This document shows positions 24,377 to 34,795 of a DNA stretch of 64,000 nucleotides, piece by piece (position 1 is the first letter of the stretch; each line of letters starts with the position of its first letter). The translations under genes and the position numbers were made by a program. The DNA lies in the NCBI RefSeq assembly GCF_003859945.1, contig NZ_RQYM01000003.1:1-64000 (forward strand), in the 5' to 3' direction. The DNA is from Leucobacter sp. OH1287. GTDB lineage: Bacteria; Actinomycetota; Actinomycetes; Actinomycetales; Microbacteriaceae. The notes under the pieces are model-generated. The model saw only the letters and a program-made list of their open reading frames with translations, searched no databases and had not been told where the DNA came from.

Positions 24377-27199
24377 ATGGCAACCGCACTCTACCGCAGA
24401 TACCGCCCGGAATCATTCGCCGAGATGATCGGGCAGGATCACGTGACCGCACCGCTGTCTGCGGCGCTGCGCAACGGCAAAATCGGGCACGCCTACCTGT
24501 TTAGCGGGCCACGCGGTTGCGGTAAAACCACCTCGGCGCGAGTGCTGGCGCGCTGCCTCAACTGCGTTAACGGCCCAACCGACACACCGTGTGGGCAGTG
24601 CCCGAGCTGTGTTGAGCTGGGGCGTGACGGCGGCGGAGCCATCGACGTCGTCGAGATCGACGCTGCAAGCCACGGCGGTGTTGATGACGCCCGCGACCTG
24701 CGTGAGCGCGCAACCTTCGCGCCCGCGCGTGACCGGTACAAGATTTTTATTATCGACGAGGCCCACATGGTGACGCCGCAGGGCTTTAACGCGCTGCTGA
24801 AAATCGTTGAGGAACCGCCCGAGTATTTAAAGTTTATTTTTGCGACAACCGAGCCTGAGAAGGTGCTCGGCACGATCCGCTCCCGCACCCACCACTACCC
24901 GTTCCGCCTGATCGCACCAGCCGCGCTGATGGATTACGTGCAGCAGCTGTGCGACAGTGAGGGTGTGACGGTGGAGTCTGGCGTGCTGCCGCTGCTGATT
25001 CGGGCGGGTGGTGGATCCGCTCGCGACACCCTCTCGATTCTCGACCAGTTAATTGCCGGGTCAGAGGGCACAACCGTGACGCTCGCTCGGGCGACCGCGC
25101 TGCTCGGCTACACCAGCAGTGAGATGATTGACGGGGTTGTTGACGCGCTCGCGGCGGGCGATGCGGCGGCGATGTTCCACGCGATTGAGAGTGTGATTCA
25201 GACGGGTCAAGATCCGAGGCGCTTCGTTGAGGACCTGCTGCAGCGCTTGCGTGACCTGATCGTCATCAGGGCAACCACTGTGAGCGGTGCGAGCGGGGTG
25301 TTCCGCGGGGTTTCTGACGCGCAGCTTGAGGCGATGTATCGGCAGGCGGTGAAGTTTTCGTCGGCTGTGCTGTCGCGGGTTGCGGACACGGTCAGTTCCG
25401 GCCTCGACTCGCTCAGCGGCGCAACCGCGCCACGCATCCAGCTTGAGCTGCTGTTTGCGCGGGCGATTAACGTCACCCAGCAGGCGGCCGCGGGGGGCGT
25501 GGGTGGATCCGACAGCCCAGCTCTTTCTGCGGGCACCGCCGTAAAAACCGGGATCGCCGCGGTGAGAGAGGCGCGGCAGCAGGCTGCGCCCGCGAACTCG
25601 CAGGCTGGTGCCCAGCCGCGGCAGCGGGCAGTTGCGCCGCAAGCCCCGGCGTCACAAGCGCCGGCACCGCAAGCAACTCAGCAGGCCGCGCCGCAAGCGC
25701 CTACGCCGCAAGCGCCTACGCCGCAAGCGCCTACGCCGCAGGCAGCGCCTCAGTCGAGCGTGCCGCCGCAGAGTGTGCCTGTTGCGGGAAACCTTTCCGT
25801 TGCCGACACCCTCGCAAACGCGAGACAGTTCCTGCAGCAGGGTGCCGCAGGTCAGCAAACCCCACCGGCACCGTCTGCTGAGCAGCCAGCAGCGGCCCCA
25901 GGTTCGGAACAATCAGCCGCCGCGCCAAGCGCGGGGCAGCCAGCGCCCCCGGCTCAGCCTGGCGAGCCTGTTCAGCGCAGCGCTCCCGAACTGCGCAGCG
26001 AGCTGCAGCAGGCGATGGATAAGATCAGCTCCGCGCCGCCTTCAACTGACTTCCTAAACCAGTCGGCGCAGCAGCGTCCTGCTCCGCAAGCAGCTGGGCA
26101 GCAGAGCCCTGGGCAGCAGGGCGCAACCCCGGATCCACAACAGGCCACTCAGCAGCCAGCACCGCAGACCCCGCCACAGGCCCCACAGCAGGCACCGCAG
26201 TCAGTAAACCAGGCCGGGCAGCCAGCTCCAAACCCGCAAGCAGGCGGTGCTGTTGGTGCAGTGGGCGGTTCCGTGGCGGAGGCGCCAGCCCCTGAGATTG
26301 ATGAAGAGGACTTTGAGCAGCTGAAAGAAATCTGGCAGGAGATCGTTACCGAGCTGCAGCACAAAGACCAGAACGCAGCAGCTGCGGCCGCGGCCGTGAC
26401 ACTCTGCGATTTTAGGAACAACCAGCTGCACATCGGGGTTAGCTCCGCCGAACAGCTAAACGCCTTCAAGAACTTCGCGGCAGCACCGGTCAGGGCAGAG
26501 ATCGCGGACGCAATCGGCGTCACAGTCGGTTTCAAACCGGTGAAGCTCGACGCTACCGGCAGGCCACAAAACAGTCCTGCCGCAGCTGGTCTGCAGCCAA
26601 ACGGTCACCAGGGTGGCGGCAGGGAAACGCAAGCGGCAACCCCGCCAAAGCGTGACACAGCCGACTCCGAGTCAGAGGAGCCTCACCAGGCATCTGCCGA
26701 GGCGACAAAACCGGCGGGCGAGGCGGATCCGCTAGCCCAGAAACTAGCGGGTATCGCGAGTATGCAGAGCGCGGTAGAGGCATCAGCAGCGCAGGCGGCC
26801 TCGGCGGCCTCACCAGCGACGGCGGCTCCAGCAACGCCTGCGGGCACGGCCGTTCCGGCGACCTCAGCGGCGGCCCCGGCCGCTCCGACGGCCTCAGCGG
26901 TGGCTCCGGTTACCCCGGCGACACCGCCAACCGCAGCAGCTACCCCTGGTGCCCAGGCGGCTCCGGCCGGGCAGGGACGAAACGGCGGTATTCTCAACTC
27001 GGTTCGCGCAGCGGTCGCCGAGGCAAAAGAGAAACGACAGCAGGGAACCCCGCTAACGCCCGAGATTGACGAGTTTCAGGCGAGCAGATACGGCGAGGCT
27101 GTGATCAGGGAAATCCTAAACCCGATCTTTGTTGAGGAACGGCAGAGCGAGAAAGCGGCGGAGCTGAGCGGATCCGCCCCGAAAAAACCAGCTGGCTGA
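24377..27199 (+). CDS. dnaX: DNA polymerase III subunits gamma and tau
   Basis: A 940-residue clamp-loader subunit. Residues 1-365 form the AAA+ ATPase: Walker A in SGPRGCGKTTSARVLA, four zinc-binding Cys between CLNC and CPSC, the DEAH-like box IIDEAHMVT, and SRTHHYPFR as sensor/arginine finger region. Residues about 380-640 and 730-870 are very long Ala/Pro/Gln-rich linkers. Between them lies a folded domain of about 90 residues (EDFEQLKEIWQEIV...) that probably binds the polymerase alpha subunit. There is no obvious frameshift site, so only the tau-length form is predicted. It is divergent from pta and followed by recR, the usual partner. Confidence 0.95.
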   Translation: MATALYRRYRPESFAEMIGQDHVTAPLSAALRNGKIGHAYLFSGPRGCGKTTSARVLARCLNCVNGPTDTPCGQCPSCVELGRDGGGAIDVVEIDAASHGGVDDARDLRERATFAPARDRYKIFIIDEAHMVTPQGFNALLKIVEEPPEYLKFIFATTEPEKVLGTIRSRTHHYPFRLIAPAALMDYVQQLCDSEGVTVESGVLPLLIRAGGGSARDTLSILDQLIAGSEGTTVTLARATALLGYTSSEMIDGVVDALAAGDAAAMFHAIESVIQTGQDPRRFVEDLLQRLRDLIVIRATTVSGASGVFRGVSDAQLEAMYRQAVKFSSAVLSRVADTVSSGLDSLSGATAPRIQLELLFARAINVTQQAAAGGVGGSDSPALSAGTAVKTGIAAVREARQQAAPANSQAGAQPRQRAVAPQAPASQAPAPQATQQAAPQAPTPQAPTPQAPTPQAAPQSSVPPQSVPVAGNLSVADTLANARQFLQQGAAGQQTPPAPSAEQPAAAPGSEQSAAAPSAGQPAPPAQPGEPVQRSAPELRSELQQAMDKISSAPPSTDFLNQSAQQRPAPQAAGQQSPGQQGATPDPQQATQQPAPQTPPQAPQQAPQSVNQAGQPAPNPQAGGAVGAVGGSVAEAPAPEIDEEDFEQLKEIWQEIVTELQHKDQNAAAAAAAVTLCDFRNNQLHIGVSSAEQLNAFKNFAAAPVRAEIADAIGVTVGFKPVKLDATGRPQNSPAAAGLQPNGHQGGGRETQAATPPKRDTADSESEEPHQASAEATKPAGEADPLAQKLAGIASMQSAVEASAAQAASAASPATAAPATPAGTAVPATSAAAPAAPTASAVAPVTPATPPTAAATPGAQAAPAGQGRNGGILNSVRAAVAEAKEKRQQGTPLTPEIDEFQASRYGEAVIREILNPIFVEERQSEKAAELSGSAPKKPAG
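25691..25735. repeat. 15-bp tandem repeat in the dnaX linker
   Basis: Three perfect copies of CCGCAAGCGCCTACG in frame encode Pro-Gln-Ala-Pro-Thr repeats. Copy number is likely to vary between strains. Confidence 0.85.
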
Positions 27200-27251
27200 G
27201 GCGCCGCACAACCCAGCGCCGAAACAGTCCCAGCAGAGAAAACTAACCAAC

Positions 27252-27300
27252 CCAGCACCAACCAAACCAAAACCAACCAGACCAGCACCAACCAAACCAA
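27252..27300. repeat. 30-bp-period A/C-rich direct repeat before recR
   Basis: CCAGCACCAACCAAACCAA occurs identically at 27252-27270 and 27282-27300. The whole dnaX-recR spacer (27200-27337) is nearly free of T on the coding strand, so its RNA would be unstructured. Confidence 0.8.
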
Positions 27301-27337
27301 ACCAGACAGCGACTAAACAAAACAGGGAAGCACAAAC

Positions 27338-27934
27338 ATGTACGACGGCATAGTGCAAGAACTAATCGACGAGTTCGGCAAGCTTCCGGGGATCGGGGCG
27401 AAGTCGGCGCAGCGCATCACCTTCTTCGTGCTGCAAACCCAGCACTACGATCCGGCACGGCTCAGTCAGCTGCTTGCGACGGTGCGAGAGCGTGTGAAGT
27501 TTTGTGAGAGCTGCGGCAATGTTTCAGAACAAACCCGGTGCACTATTTGCACGGATCCGCGCCGCGATCAAAGCCTGATTTGCGTTGTTGAGGAGCCGAA
27601 AGACATTGTTGCGATTGAGCGCACCAGGCAGTATCGCGGGCTTTATCACGTGCTCGGCGGAGCAATCAGCCCGATCGACGGCATCGGGCCGGACGATTTG
27701 AGCATTGCGCAGCTGATGCAGCGGGTTGGCAGCAACACCGTCAGTGAGGTGATTATTGCGACGGATCCGAACACCGAGGGCGAAGCAACCGCCGCGTATC
27801 TGACACGGATGCTCACCGCCATAGCAATCCCGGTCTCCAGGCTCGCGTCGGGGCTGCCGGTCGGCGGCGATCTCGAGTACGCGGACGAGGTGACGCTCGG
27901 GCGGGCGTTCGAGGGACGCCGGAAAATACCGTAA
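27338..27934 (+). CDS. recR: Recombination protein RecR
   Basis: A 198-residue RecR, normal length. It has the helix-hairpin-helix ([17 protein letters not shown]), a C4 zinc finger ([16 protein letters not shown]) and a Toprim domain ([17 protein letters not shown]). It acts with RecO to load RecA on gaps in recombinational repair. AGGGAAG precedes the ATG. It sits after dnaX as in many bacteria; the small YbaB nucleoid gene often found between them is absent. Confidence 0.96.
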   Translation: MYDGIVQELIDEFGKLPGIGAKSAQRITFFVLQTQHYDPARLSQLLATVRERVKFCESCGNVSEQTRCTICTDPRRDQSLICVVEEPKDIVAIERTRQYRGLYHVLGGAISPIDGIGPDDLSIAQLMQRVGSNTVSEVIIATDPNTEGEATAAYLTRMLTAIAIPVSRLASGLPVGGDLEYADEVTLGRAFEGRRKIP

Positions 27935-28029
27935 ATACGGTGAACAACAAGCTTAGAACCGCTAAAATTAGCTGTTAGCTTCGGAAATTTTATCCGCGCC
28001 GCAGCGTTAATCGCAGAAAGGGAATGCGC

Positions 28030-29307
28030 ATGGCCTTGATCGTGCAAAAATACGGTGGATCATCGGTGGCAGACGCCGAGAGTATTAAGCGCGTCGCAAA
28101 GCGCATCGTTGAGACCCGTAAAGCAGGCAATGACGTTGTTGTTGCGGTTAGCGCGATGGGCGATACAACCGATGAGCTGCTGGATTTAGCGGCCGCCGTC
28201 ACCCCGATTGAGGCACCGCGTGAGCTCGACATGTTGATGACCGCGGGCGAGCGGATCTCGATGGCCCTGCTCGCGATGGCGATTAAAGGCCTCGGCGTTG
28301 ACGCGCAGTCGTTCACCGGCAGTCAGGCTGGTGTTGTGACAAACGCGACCCACGGCGCTGCTCGCATCGTCGAGGTTAGCCCCCGCCGTGTGAAAGAAGC
28401 GGTAGCCGCGGGCGCGGTTGCGATCGTCGCCGGGTTCCAGGGCTTCAGCAAAGAAACCGCCGAGGTGACAACGCTCGGGCGGGGTGGATCCGATACCACC
28501 GCCGTTGCGCTGGCGGCGTCGCTCGACGCCGACGTGTGTGAAATCTACACCGATGTTGACGGTATTTTCACGGCGGATCCGCGCCAGGTGCCGCTTGCCC
28601 GCAAACTCGACGCGATCACCAGCGAGGAGATGCTCGAACTGGCGGCATCGGGTGCGAAGGTGCTGCACCTGCGCGCTGTCGAGTTCGCGAGGCGGCACGG
28701 TGTCACCCTGCACGTTCGATCATCATTCTCAGACCAAACCGGCACAATCGTCTACGACCCGGCTAACGGAATCCCAGAAGGAGTAAACATGGAAGAATCA
28801 ATCATCAACGGCATCGCCTCCGAAAAGAACGAGGCAAAGATTACTGTTGTTGGTGTTCCTGATGCTCCAGGCCGGGCAGCGGCCATTTTCGATATTGTCG
28901 GCAGGGCTGACGTTAACGTTGACATGATTGTGCAGAACGTGTCACGCGCAGACACAGCCAGCACCGATATTAGTTTCACCGTGCCGGTTGCAGACGGCCG
29001 CCGCGTGATTGAGCTGCTAAAAAACCACGGCGACGTGATCGAATACAGCTCACTACAGTATGACGATCAGATCGCGAAGATCGCGGTTGTTGGTGCGGGA
29101 ATGCGCACCAACGCGGGCGTTTCCGCGAAACTGTTTAGGGCGCTGTATGAGGCGGGAATCAACATTGACATGATCTCCACCTCCGAGATCAGGATCTCGG
29201 TGGTCACCCGCGCAGATGTGCTCGACAAGGCACTACAGGCGCTGCACACCGCTTTCGGCCTCGATGCCGACACTGAAGCGGTGGTGTACGCTGGCACCGG
29301 GCGCTAG
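28030..29307 (+). CDS. lysC: Aspartate kinase (alpha subunit frame)
   Basis: A 425-residue aspartokinase that phosphorylates aspartate, the first step to Lys, Thr, Met and diaminopimelate. I take ATG 28030, 7 bases after AAAGGG; ATG 28024 is too close to it. The kinase domain has the KYGGSSV nucleotide site and [14 protein letters not shown]. The C-terminus carries paired ACT domains ([18 protein letters not shown] and [19 protein letters not shown]) for feedback by Lys/Thr. An internal start for a separate beta subunit lies at 28789. asd follows in the same direction. Confidence 0.96.
   Translation: MALIVQKYGGSSVADAESIKRVAKRIVETRKAGNDVVVAVSAMGDTTDELLDLAAAVTPIEAPRELDMLMTAGERISMALLAMAIKGLGVDAQSFTGSQAGVVTNATHGAARIVEVSPRRVKEAVAAGAVAIVAGFQGFSKETAEVTTLGRGGSDTTAVALAASLDADVCEIYTDVDGIFTADPRQVPLARKLDAITSEEMLELAASGAKVLHLRAVEFARRHGVTLHVRSSFSDQTGTIVYDPANGIPEGVNMEESIINGIASEKNEAKITVVGVPDAPGRAAAIFDIVGRADVNVDMIVQNVSRADTASTDISFTVPVADGRRVIELLKNHGDVIEYSSLQYDDQIAKIAVVGAGMRTNAGVSAKLFRALYEAGINIDMISTSEIRISVVTRADVLDKALQALHTAFGLDADTEAVVYAGTGR
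28789..29307 (+). CDS. Aspartate kinase beta subunit from an internal in-frame start
   Basis: An ATG at 28789 in the lysC frame is preceded by AAGGAG, a near-perfect ribosome binding site, 6 bases upstream. Translation from it gives a 172-residue product ([20 protein letters not shown]) that is just the regulatory ACT region. In Corynebacterium and Bacillus relatives the same in-frame beta subunit is made and assembles as alpha2beta2. The site here is stronger than that of the full-length start, so the beta product is well supported. Confidence 0.75.
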   Translation: MEESIINGIASEKNEAKITVVGVPDAPGRAAAIFDIVGRADVNVDMIVQNVSRADTASTDISFTVPVADGRRVIELLKNHGDVIEYSSLQYDDQIAKIAVVGAGMRTNAGVSAKLFRALYEAGINIDMISTSEIRISVVTRADVLDKALQALHTAFGLDADTEAVVYAGTGR

Positions 29308-29380
29308 ACTTATATAAATCACTTAAAACCGGGGTTCGCTAACGACCCCTTGGCGGTTAACCGGCCCAGCCGGTCGCTGA

Positions 29381-30463
<1,083 letters not shown>

Positions 30464-30483
30464 CGGTTAGCAGCTGATCGTAA

Positions 30484-30524
30484 AAAACCGGCCGGGGAGC
30501 AGCGCTGCCTGGTCGGTTTTAGTT
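30484..30524. terminator. Terminator after asd
   Basis: AAAACCGGCC (30484-30493) pairs with GGTCGGTTTT (30511-30520), with an inner self-complementary GCAGCGCTGC. A-run and T-run at the two edges make it usable from both strands, for asd and the convergent phosphoesterase gene. Confidence 0.85.
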
Positions 30525-30538
30525 TAGCGGGCTGCTAA

Positions 30539-31465
30539 CTAGCCTGCGCCGCCGGCGGTGAGTGTTAGCAGGGTCGCCTCGGGACGGCACGCAAAGCGAA
30601 CCGGTGCGTAGATTGAGGTGCCGACTCCGGCGCTGACGTTCAGGTAGGCGGCGCGGTGCGCATTAAACCAGACATCGAAACCGCGAGCCTGCGCGTGCGG
30701 CAGGTCACAGTTCGAGGTGAGCGCGCCCACACCCGGAACTCGCACCTGGCCACCGTGCGTGTGCCCGGCGAGGATCAACTCCGCACCCAGATCCAGCATC
30801 CGGTTCAGCGCGTACTGGTACGGCGCGTGCACAACCCCGAAAACAACCGCGTCATCGGGAATCACCTGGTCACTGATCGACTGTGCGAGCGCATCAAAAT
30901 CATCGTATTTAATGTGCGGATCATTAACCCCCGCCCACACGATGTTTGAGCCACGCAGTGAGGTCACCGCGGCGGTGTTGTTCAGGTCGATTGCGCCAAG
31001 CCCGGTGAGCATTCTGGTGAGCTGCGCGTTATCAATGTCGGGAACCCTGGTTGCCAGCCGGGAGGGTGCGCGCAGGTAGCGCAGCGGGCTCTTAAACAGC
31101 GGGCCGTAGTAGTCGTTTGAGCCGTGCACGAAGAACAGCTGCGCACCGCTGGCCGCGAGCGGCTCCAGCGCCTCTTTCAGCGCGCCAATCGCTTCCCGGT
31201 GACCCAACAGGTCTCCGGTGAAAACAATCGCGTCAGGGGTGCTGTCAGCGAGGCTGCACACCCACTCAATCTTGCGCCACTGCCACGGCGCCAGGTGCAG
31301 GTCTGAAATGTGCAGCAGGCGGATCGGCTGCGCACCCGGTTTCAGCACCGCGGCGGTGTGCTGCCGCAGCGTGAACAGGTAGCGTTCAACGCCGATGCCC
31401 CAAACGGCAGCACCGGCTGCAGCGGTTGCGCCCGCCGCAGCTAGTTTTGCAGCACTAGACCTCAT
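30539..31465 (-). CDS. Metallophosphoesterase (membrane-anchored)
   Basis: A 308-residue calcineurin-like phosphoesterase. The start is the ATG at 31465, which overlaps the stop of the penicillin-binding protein gene as ATGA. Residues about 5-25 are a hydrophobic anchor. The metal motifs are HISDLHL, VFTGDLLGH, HGSNDYYG (usually GNHD) and LAGHTHGGQVRVP. The combination with a bifunctional PBP is common in actinobacteria, and the coupled translation suggests a cell-envelope role. The substrate is unknown. Confidence 0.88.
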   Translation of the reverse strand: MRSSAAKLAAAGATAAAGAAVWGIGVERYLFTLRQHTAAVLKPGAQPIRLLHISDLHLAPWQWRKIEWVCSLADSTPDAIVFTGDLLGHREAIGALKEALEPLAASGAQLFFVHGSNDYYGPLFKSPLRYLRAPSRLATRVPDIDNAQLTRMLTGLGAIDLNNTAAVTSLRGSNIVWAGVNDPHIKYDDFDALAQSISDQVIPDDAVVFGVVHAPYQYALNRMLDLGAELILAGHTHGGQVRVPGVGALTSNCDLPHAQARGFDVWFNAHRAAYLNVSAGVGTSIYAPVRFACRPEATLLTLTAGGAG

Positions 31466-34053
31466 GAGCACCTAACTATCAGCGTGATCTGTTCGCTCGT
31501 TAGCGCTTCCTCACCGGAGGCAGGGGAGCTGCTAACAACCGTCATACCCGCGGCCGGGGTGCCGCTGCCCTCACACTGCATAAACACCTGGCTATAGCCG
31601 GCATCTCGCAGCACAGCAGCCGCTTGACTTGCCGTCACCCCGGTAATACCGCTCGGAACCGTGTCTTTTTCACCCTCAGGAGGGTTACCGGTGCTCGGAA
31701 TAATCGTGATCACAGAACCGGCAGGTGCCGAGTTGCCGCCGAGCGGATCGGTGCGGACAACACTGCCCTTGGCGATGGTTGAATCCTCAGCCTCACCCTC
31801 GGTTGTTGTGAAGCCGGCAGCCTCCAGGATCGCTTTCGCCTCCGCAACCGTTTTACCGGTTGTGTCCGGCACGGTCTGTTGCCGCTGCACAGCGCGCAGG
31901 TCAGCCTCTGGGAACTTGGATCCGCCATATATGCCATCGGCGGTGTTCTGGATTTGCGTCCACATGCTCAGCGAGCGGTCGTGCAGACCCCAGGTGAGCA
32001 GGTTCTGTTTACCAACAACGTTGCCCTGCCAAACAGCGGTTGTGATCTCGGAGCTGCCGCCAACCATCCAGGCGTCTTTCGCGTTGTCGGTTGTTCCGGT
32101 CTTACCCATGCGCGGGATGCCGTCGTTTGAGCGGCCAGCACGGGCGAGACCGTTGGTGATGTAGTGCTCAAGCGCGTAACCAACCGTGTTCGCCACGTTC
32201 TCCGGGATTGCCTGTTTGCAGCTGGATCCGGTGAACTCGATGTTCTCGCCCTTAGCGTCCTGGATCCACTCAATCGGCACCGGTGAGCAAACCTTGCCGC
32301 TCTCAGCAAAACCGGTGTAGGCGGCGGCGATTGTGATCGGCGCGATCTCGTCGTTACCGTTGTAAACACCCGACGGCACAACGTTTAGTTTGCGGGTGCC
32401 GAAGTTTGATGCGCCCTCATCGGTCTGATCGGAGGCTCGGTGCATACCCATGTCTTCTGCGAGGGAGTAGATCTTACAGAGATCCATCTGCTGTGTCATC
32501 GACACGAAACCACCGTTAACGGACTGGTCCATCGCGTAAAGCACGGTGTTTTGGCCGTTGTAGCGGGCGTGGTTTTGGAACGTCCAGGTGCCGTAGCCGT
32601 AAACCTTATCTGGCAGACAGCTACCGGTGATGGTGTTGAAGTTAACCGGGCGAGCACTGATGTTAACGCGGTCGTTAACCGAGTGCCCGCTGCGGATCCA
32701 CTCCGCGAGCGTGAACGCCTTCATCGTCGAACCATACTGGAAGCCGAGCGAGCCACCGTACTCGTAGTCGGTGTTGAAGTTAATACTCGTGTATTCGGGG
32801 TTCGTCAGCAGGTCGGCGTCGTTGCTGAAGTAGCGGTTCTGGGTCATCGCCTTCACGTGACCGGTGCTGTTTTCAACAGACACCGCGGCGGCGCCGTAGT
32901 CGATGCCGTCAATGTGAGCCGGGGCGTTCTGTCGTATAACCTCAACCGCGCGCGCCTGCAGGTCGGTGTTGAGGGTTGTCATAATCTTGTAGCCACCGGT
33001 CTGGAACTTAAACCAGCGCTCCTCGGCGTTCTTGCCGAACTTTGGATCGTTCTGGATGTAGCGCGCCACATAGTCACAGAAGTTGCCGTAGCCGCTAGCC
33101 TCTGCAGCCTCACAGCCGTTTGGTGCGACAGTCAGCTGCACCTCAATCGGTGTGGCAATCGCCTCATCGTGCTCCTGCTGCGTGATCTTACCCTCGCGCA
33201 GCATCGAGTCAATGATCTTGTCGCGACGCTGTTTGTTAGCCTCGTGGTTCTCTGCGATGTCAAGCCGCAGCGCACCCGGGTTGTTAACAATCGCGATCAG
33301 GCTTGCAGCCTGCGGAATGGTCAGCTCAGCGGCGGTTGTGCTGTAGTAGGCGTGTGCGGCAGACTCGATGCCGTAAACCTGGCCGCCAAAGTTTGCGATG
33401 TTGAGGTAGCCGAGCAGAATATCCTCTTTCGAGTGGCTCTTCTCAACCTGCAGCGCGAGCCGCATCTCTTTCAGCTTACGTTCCAGCTTGGTGCTGGTTG
33501 CCTCCTTGTATGCGGCTTTACGCTCTTTCTCGTCAGGAATCATCTCAGCTTCCTGAATCAGCACGTTGCGCACATACTGCATGGTGATCGTTGAAGCACC
33601 GGAGAAACCGGATCCGGTAACGTTCTGCAGAACCGCGCGGGAGGCAGCGATCACGTCGATGCCGCCGTGCGACCAGAAGCGTGGATCCTCCTCAGAAACA
33701 GCTGCGTTCTTAGCGTGGTCAGAGATCTGATCGTAGGCAACCATCTGGCGATTCTGTGACCAGAAGCTTGCAATCTGGATCTCCTCACCGGCCGCATTTT
33801 TCGCGTAAAGGTGAGAAGGCTGTGCCAGCTGACCGGGGTTAATGTGGCTGGGGAGGTTCTCAAAGATTGAGATTGCAGAGGACGCTGTGGCACCCGCAAC
33901 CGCAACAGCGGGGGTGATCGCAGCGGTTACCAGCACACCGGCCACAACGCTCAACGCTGCTGCGCCCAGCAAAGCACCCGCAGCTCCTCCCGGAGTGCGA
34001 GGCTTAAAGTTTCGCAAATTTGAACCAAGTGAGTTCGGTGATTTTCCGCTCAT
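31462..34053 (-). CDS. Bifunctional penicillin-binding protein (class A) with C-terminal PASTA domains
   Basis: An 863-residue class A PBP. A short cytoplasmic tail and one membrane helix (about residues 23-55) are followed by a GT51 glycosyltransferase (EDPRFWSHGGID with the catalytic Glu; GASTITMQYVRN) and a transpeptidase: the Ser-x-x-Lys in YGSTMKAF, SVN in DQSVNGGF and KTG in MGKTGTTDNAKDAW. Two PASTA repeats end the protein (VPDTTGKTVAEAKAILEAAG and VPSGITGVTASQAAAVLRDA). It polymerises and cross-links peptidoglycan outside the membrane. A TAAGCT element lies 8 bases upstream of the ATG. Cotranslated with the phosphoesterase. Confidence 0.95.
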   Translation of the reverse strand: MSGKSPNSLGSNLRNFKPRTPGGAAGALLGAAALSVVAGVLVTAAITPAVAVAGATASSAISIFENLPSHINPGQLAQPSHLYAKNAAGEEIQIASFWSQNRQMVAYDQISDHAKNAAVSEEDPRFWSHGGIDVIAASRAVLQNVTGSGFSGASTITMQYVRNVLIQEAEMIPDEKERKAAYKEATSTKLERKLKEMRLALQVEKSHSKEDILLGYLNIANFGGQVYGIESAAHAYYSTTAAELTIPQAASLIAIVNNPGALRLDIAENHEANKQRRDKIIDSMLREGKITQQEHDEAIATPIEVQLTVAPNGCEAAEASGYGNFCDYVARYIQNDPKFGKNAEERWFKFQTGGYKIMTTLNTDLQARAVEVIRQNAPAHIDGIDYGAAAVSVENSTGHVKAMTQNRYFSNDADLLTNPEYTSINFNTDYEYGGSLGFQYGSTMKAFTLAEWIRSGHSVNDRVNISARPVNFNTITGSCLPDKVYGYGTWTFQNHARYNGQNTVLYAMDQSVNGGFVSMTQQMDLCKIYSLAEDMGMHRASDQTDEGASNFGTRKLNVVPSGVYNGNDEIAPITIAAAYTGFAESGKVCSPVPIEWIQDAKGENIEFTGSSCKQAIPENVANTVGYALEHYITNGLARAGRSNDGIPRMGKTGTTDNAKDAWMVGGSSEITTAVWQGNVVGKQNLLTWGLHDRSLSMWTQIQNTADGIYGGSKFPEADLRAVQRQQTVPDTTGKTVAEAKAILEAAGFTTTEGEAEDSTIAKGSVVRTDPLGGNSAPAGSVITIIPSTGNPPEGEKDTVPSGITGVTASQAAAVLRDAGYSQVFMQCEGSGTPAAGMTVVSSSPASGEEALTSEQITLIVRCS

Positions 34054-34125
34054 AAAATGTAAGCTTAGGTGAAGTACCTGAAAATTTTGATGGTTTTCGC
34101 CGATTTCGTGAAAGGAAGTTTCGGT

Positions 34126-34314
34126 TTGGAGCAGGAAAATAGCCCCTCAGAGGGCATCGAAACCCCGAAGTGGGAATATTTTGTAACCCCGTTGCTGCTG
34201 CACAGTGAGGCACAGATTCTAAACAACTGGGGCAACAAGGGTTGGGAGCTCGTGCAGATCATCGAGGGCCCGGCAGGCGGTAATGTAGCTTATCTAAAGA
34301 GAAGGAAGGCATAA
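34126..34314 (+). CDS. Small DUF4177-like protein
   Basis: A 62-residue protein. I choose TTG 34126 because AAAGGAAG lies 7 bases upstream; the open frame runs further back but enters the promoter region of the divergent PBP gene. The core WEYFVTPLLLHSEAQILNNW followed by GNKGWELVQIIEG is the typical DUF4177-like pattern, a single small domain of unknown function. Its TAA is directly followed by the ATG of the RidA gene, so the two are translationally coupled, an arrangement I also know from related actinobacteria. Confidence 0.7.
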   Translation: MEQENSPSEGIETPKWEYFVTPLLLHSEAQILNNWGNKGWELVQIIEGPAGGNVAYLKRRKA

Positions 34315-34785
34315 ATGTCAGTTATTGCAGAGCGAATCAGCGAACTCGGTTACGAGATCCCAGAGATTGCGGCACCCGTCGCAGCGTATGTTCCGGCAAC
34401 CAAAATCGACAACTTTGTTTACACAAGCGGTCAGCTGCCGGTTGTGAAGGGTGAGCTGCCTGAGACCGGCAAGGTTGGTGAGGGCGAGGGGCTGGTGGAT
34501 CCAGACAAGGCAGCCGAGTACGCGGGCATCTGCGCACTCAACGCGCTCGCGGCAGCACGCGGTGTTTTGGGTGATCTTGACCGCATTGTGCGGGTTGCGA
34601 AGGTGACCGTGTTCGTCGCCTCCGATCCTGAGTTCACCGCGCAGGCGAGCGTCGCAAACGGCGCCTCTGTGCTGCTGGGCAAGATTTTCGGTGACGCGGG
34701 AATCCACGTTCGCTCTGCTGTTGGCGTTGCGGTGCTGCCGCTGAACGCACCGGTTGAGGCCGAGTTCGTGTTCGAGGTTGCCTAG
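34315..34785 (+). CDS. RidA family protein (reactive enamine/imine deaminase-like)
   Basis: A 156-residue YjgF/YER057c/UK114-family protein. Such proteins form trimers and hydrolyse reactive 2-aminoacrylate-type intermediates in the cytosol. It has the longer form typical of actinobacteria, with IDNFVYTSGQLPVVKGELP, the helix YAGICALNALAAARGVLGDL and the strand VTVFVASDPEF. The Arg that binds the substrate carboxylate would be in HVRSAVGVAVLP, which is present. It is coupled to the small DUF4177-like gene upstream. Confidence 0.9.
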   Translation: MSVIAERISELGYEIPEIAAPVAAYVPATKIDNFVYTSGQLPVVKGELPETGKVGEGEGLVDPDKAAEYAGICALNALAAARGVLGDLDRIVRVAKVTVFVASDPEFTAQASVANGASVLLGKIFGDAGIHVRSAVGVAVLPLNAPVEAEFVFEVA

Positions 34786-34795
34786 CCTTTAGCGG

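Noticed and set aside
24377-27199. A gamma-producing frameshift site in dnaX
   Set aside because: No A-rich slippery sequence with stop in the shifted frame was seen at the end of the ATPase part.
32440-33594. 384-codon open frame opposite the penicillin-binding protein gene
   Set aside because: Antisense shadow; the opposite strand encodes all catalytic PBP motifs.
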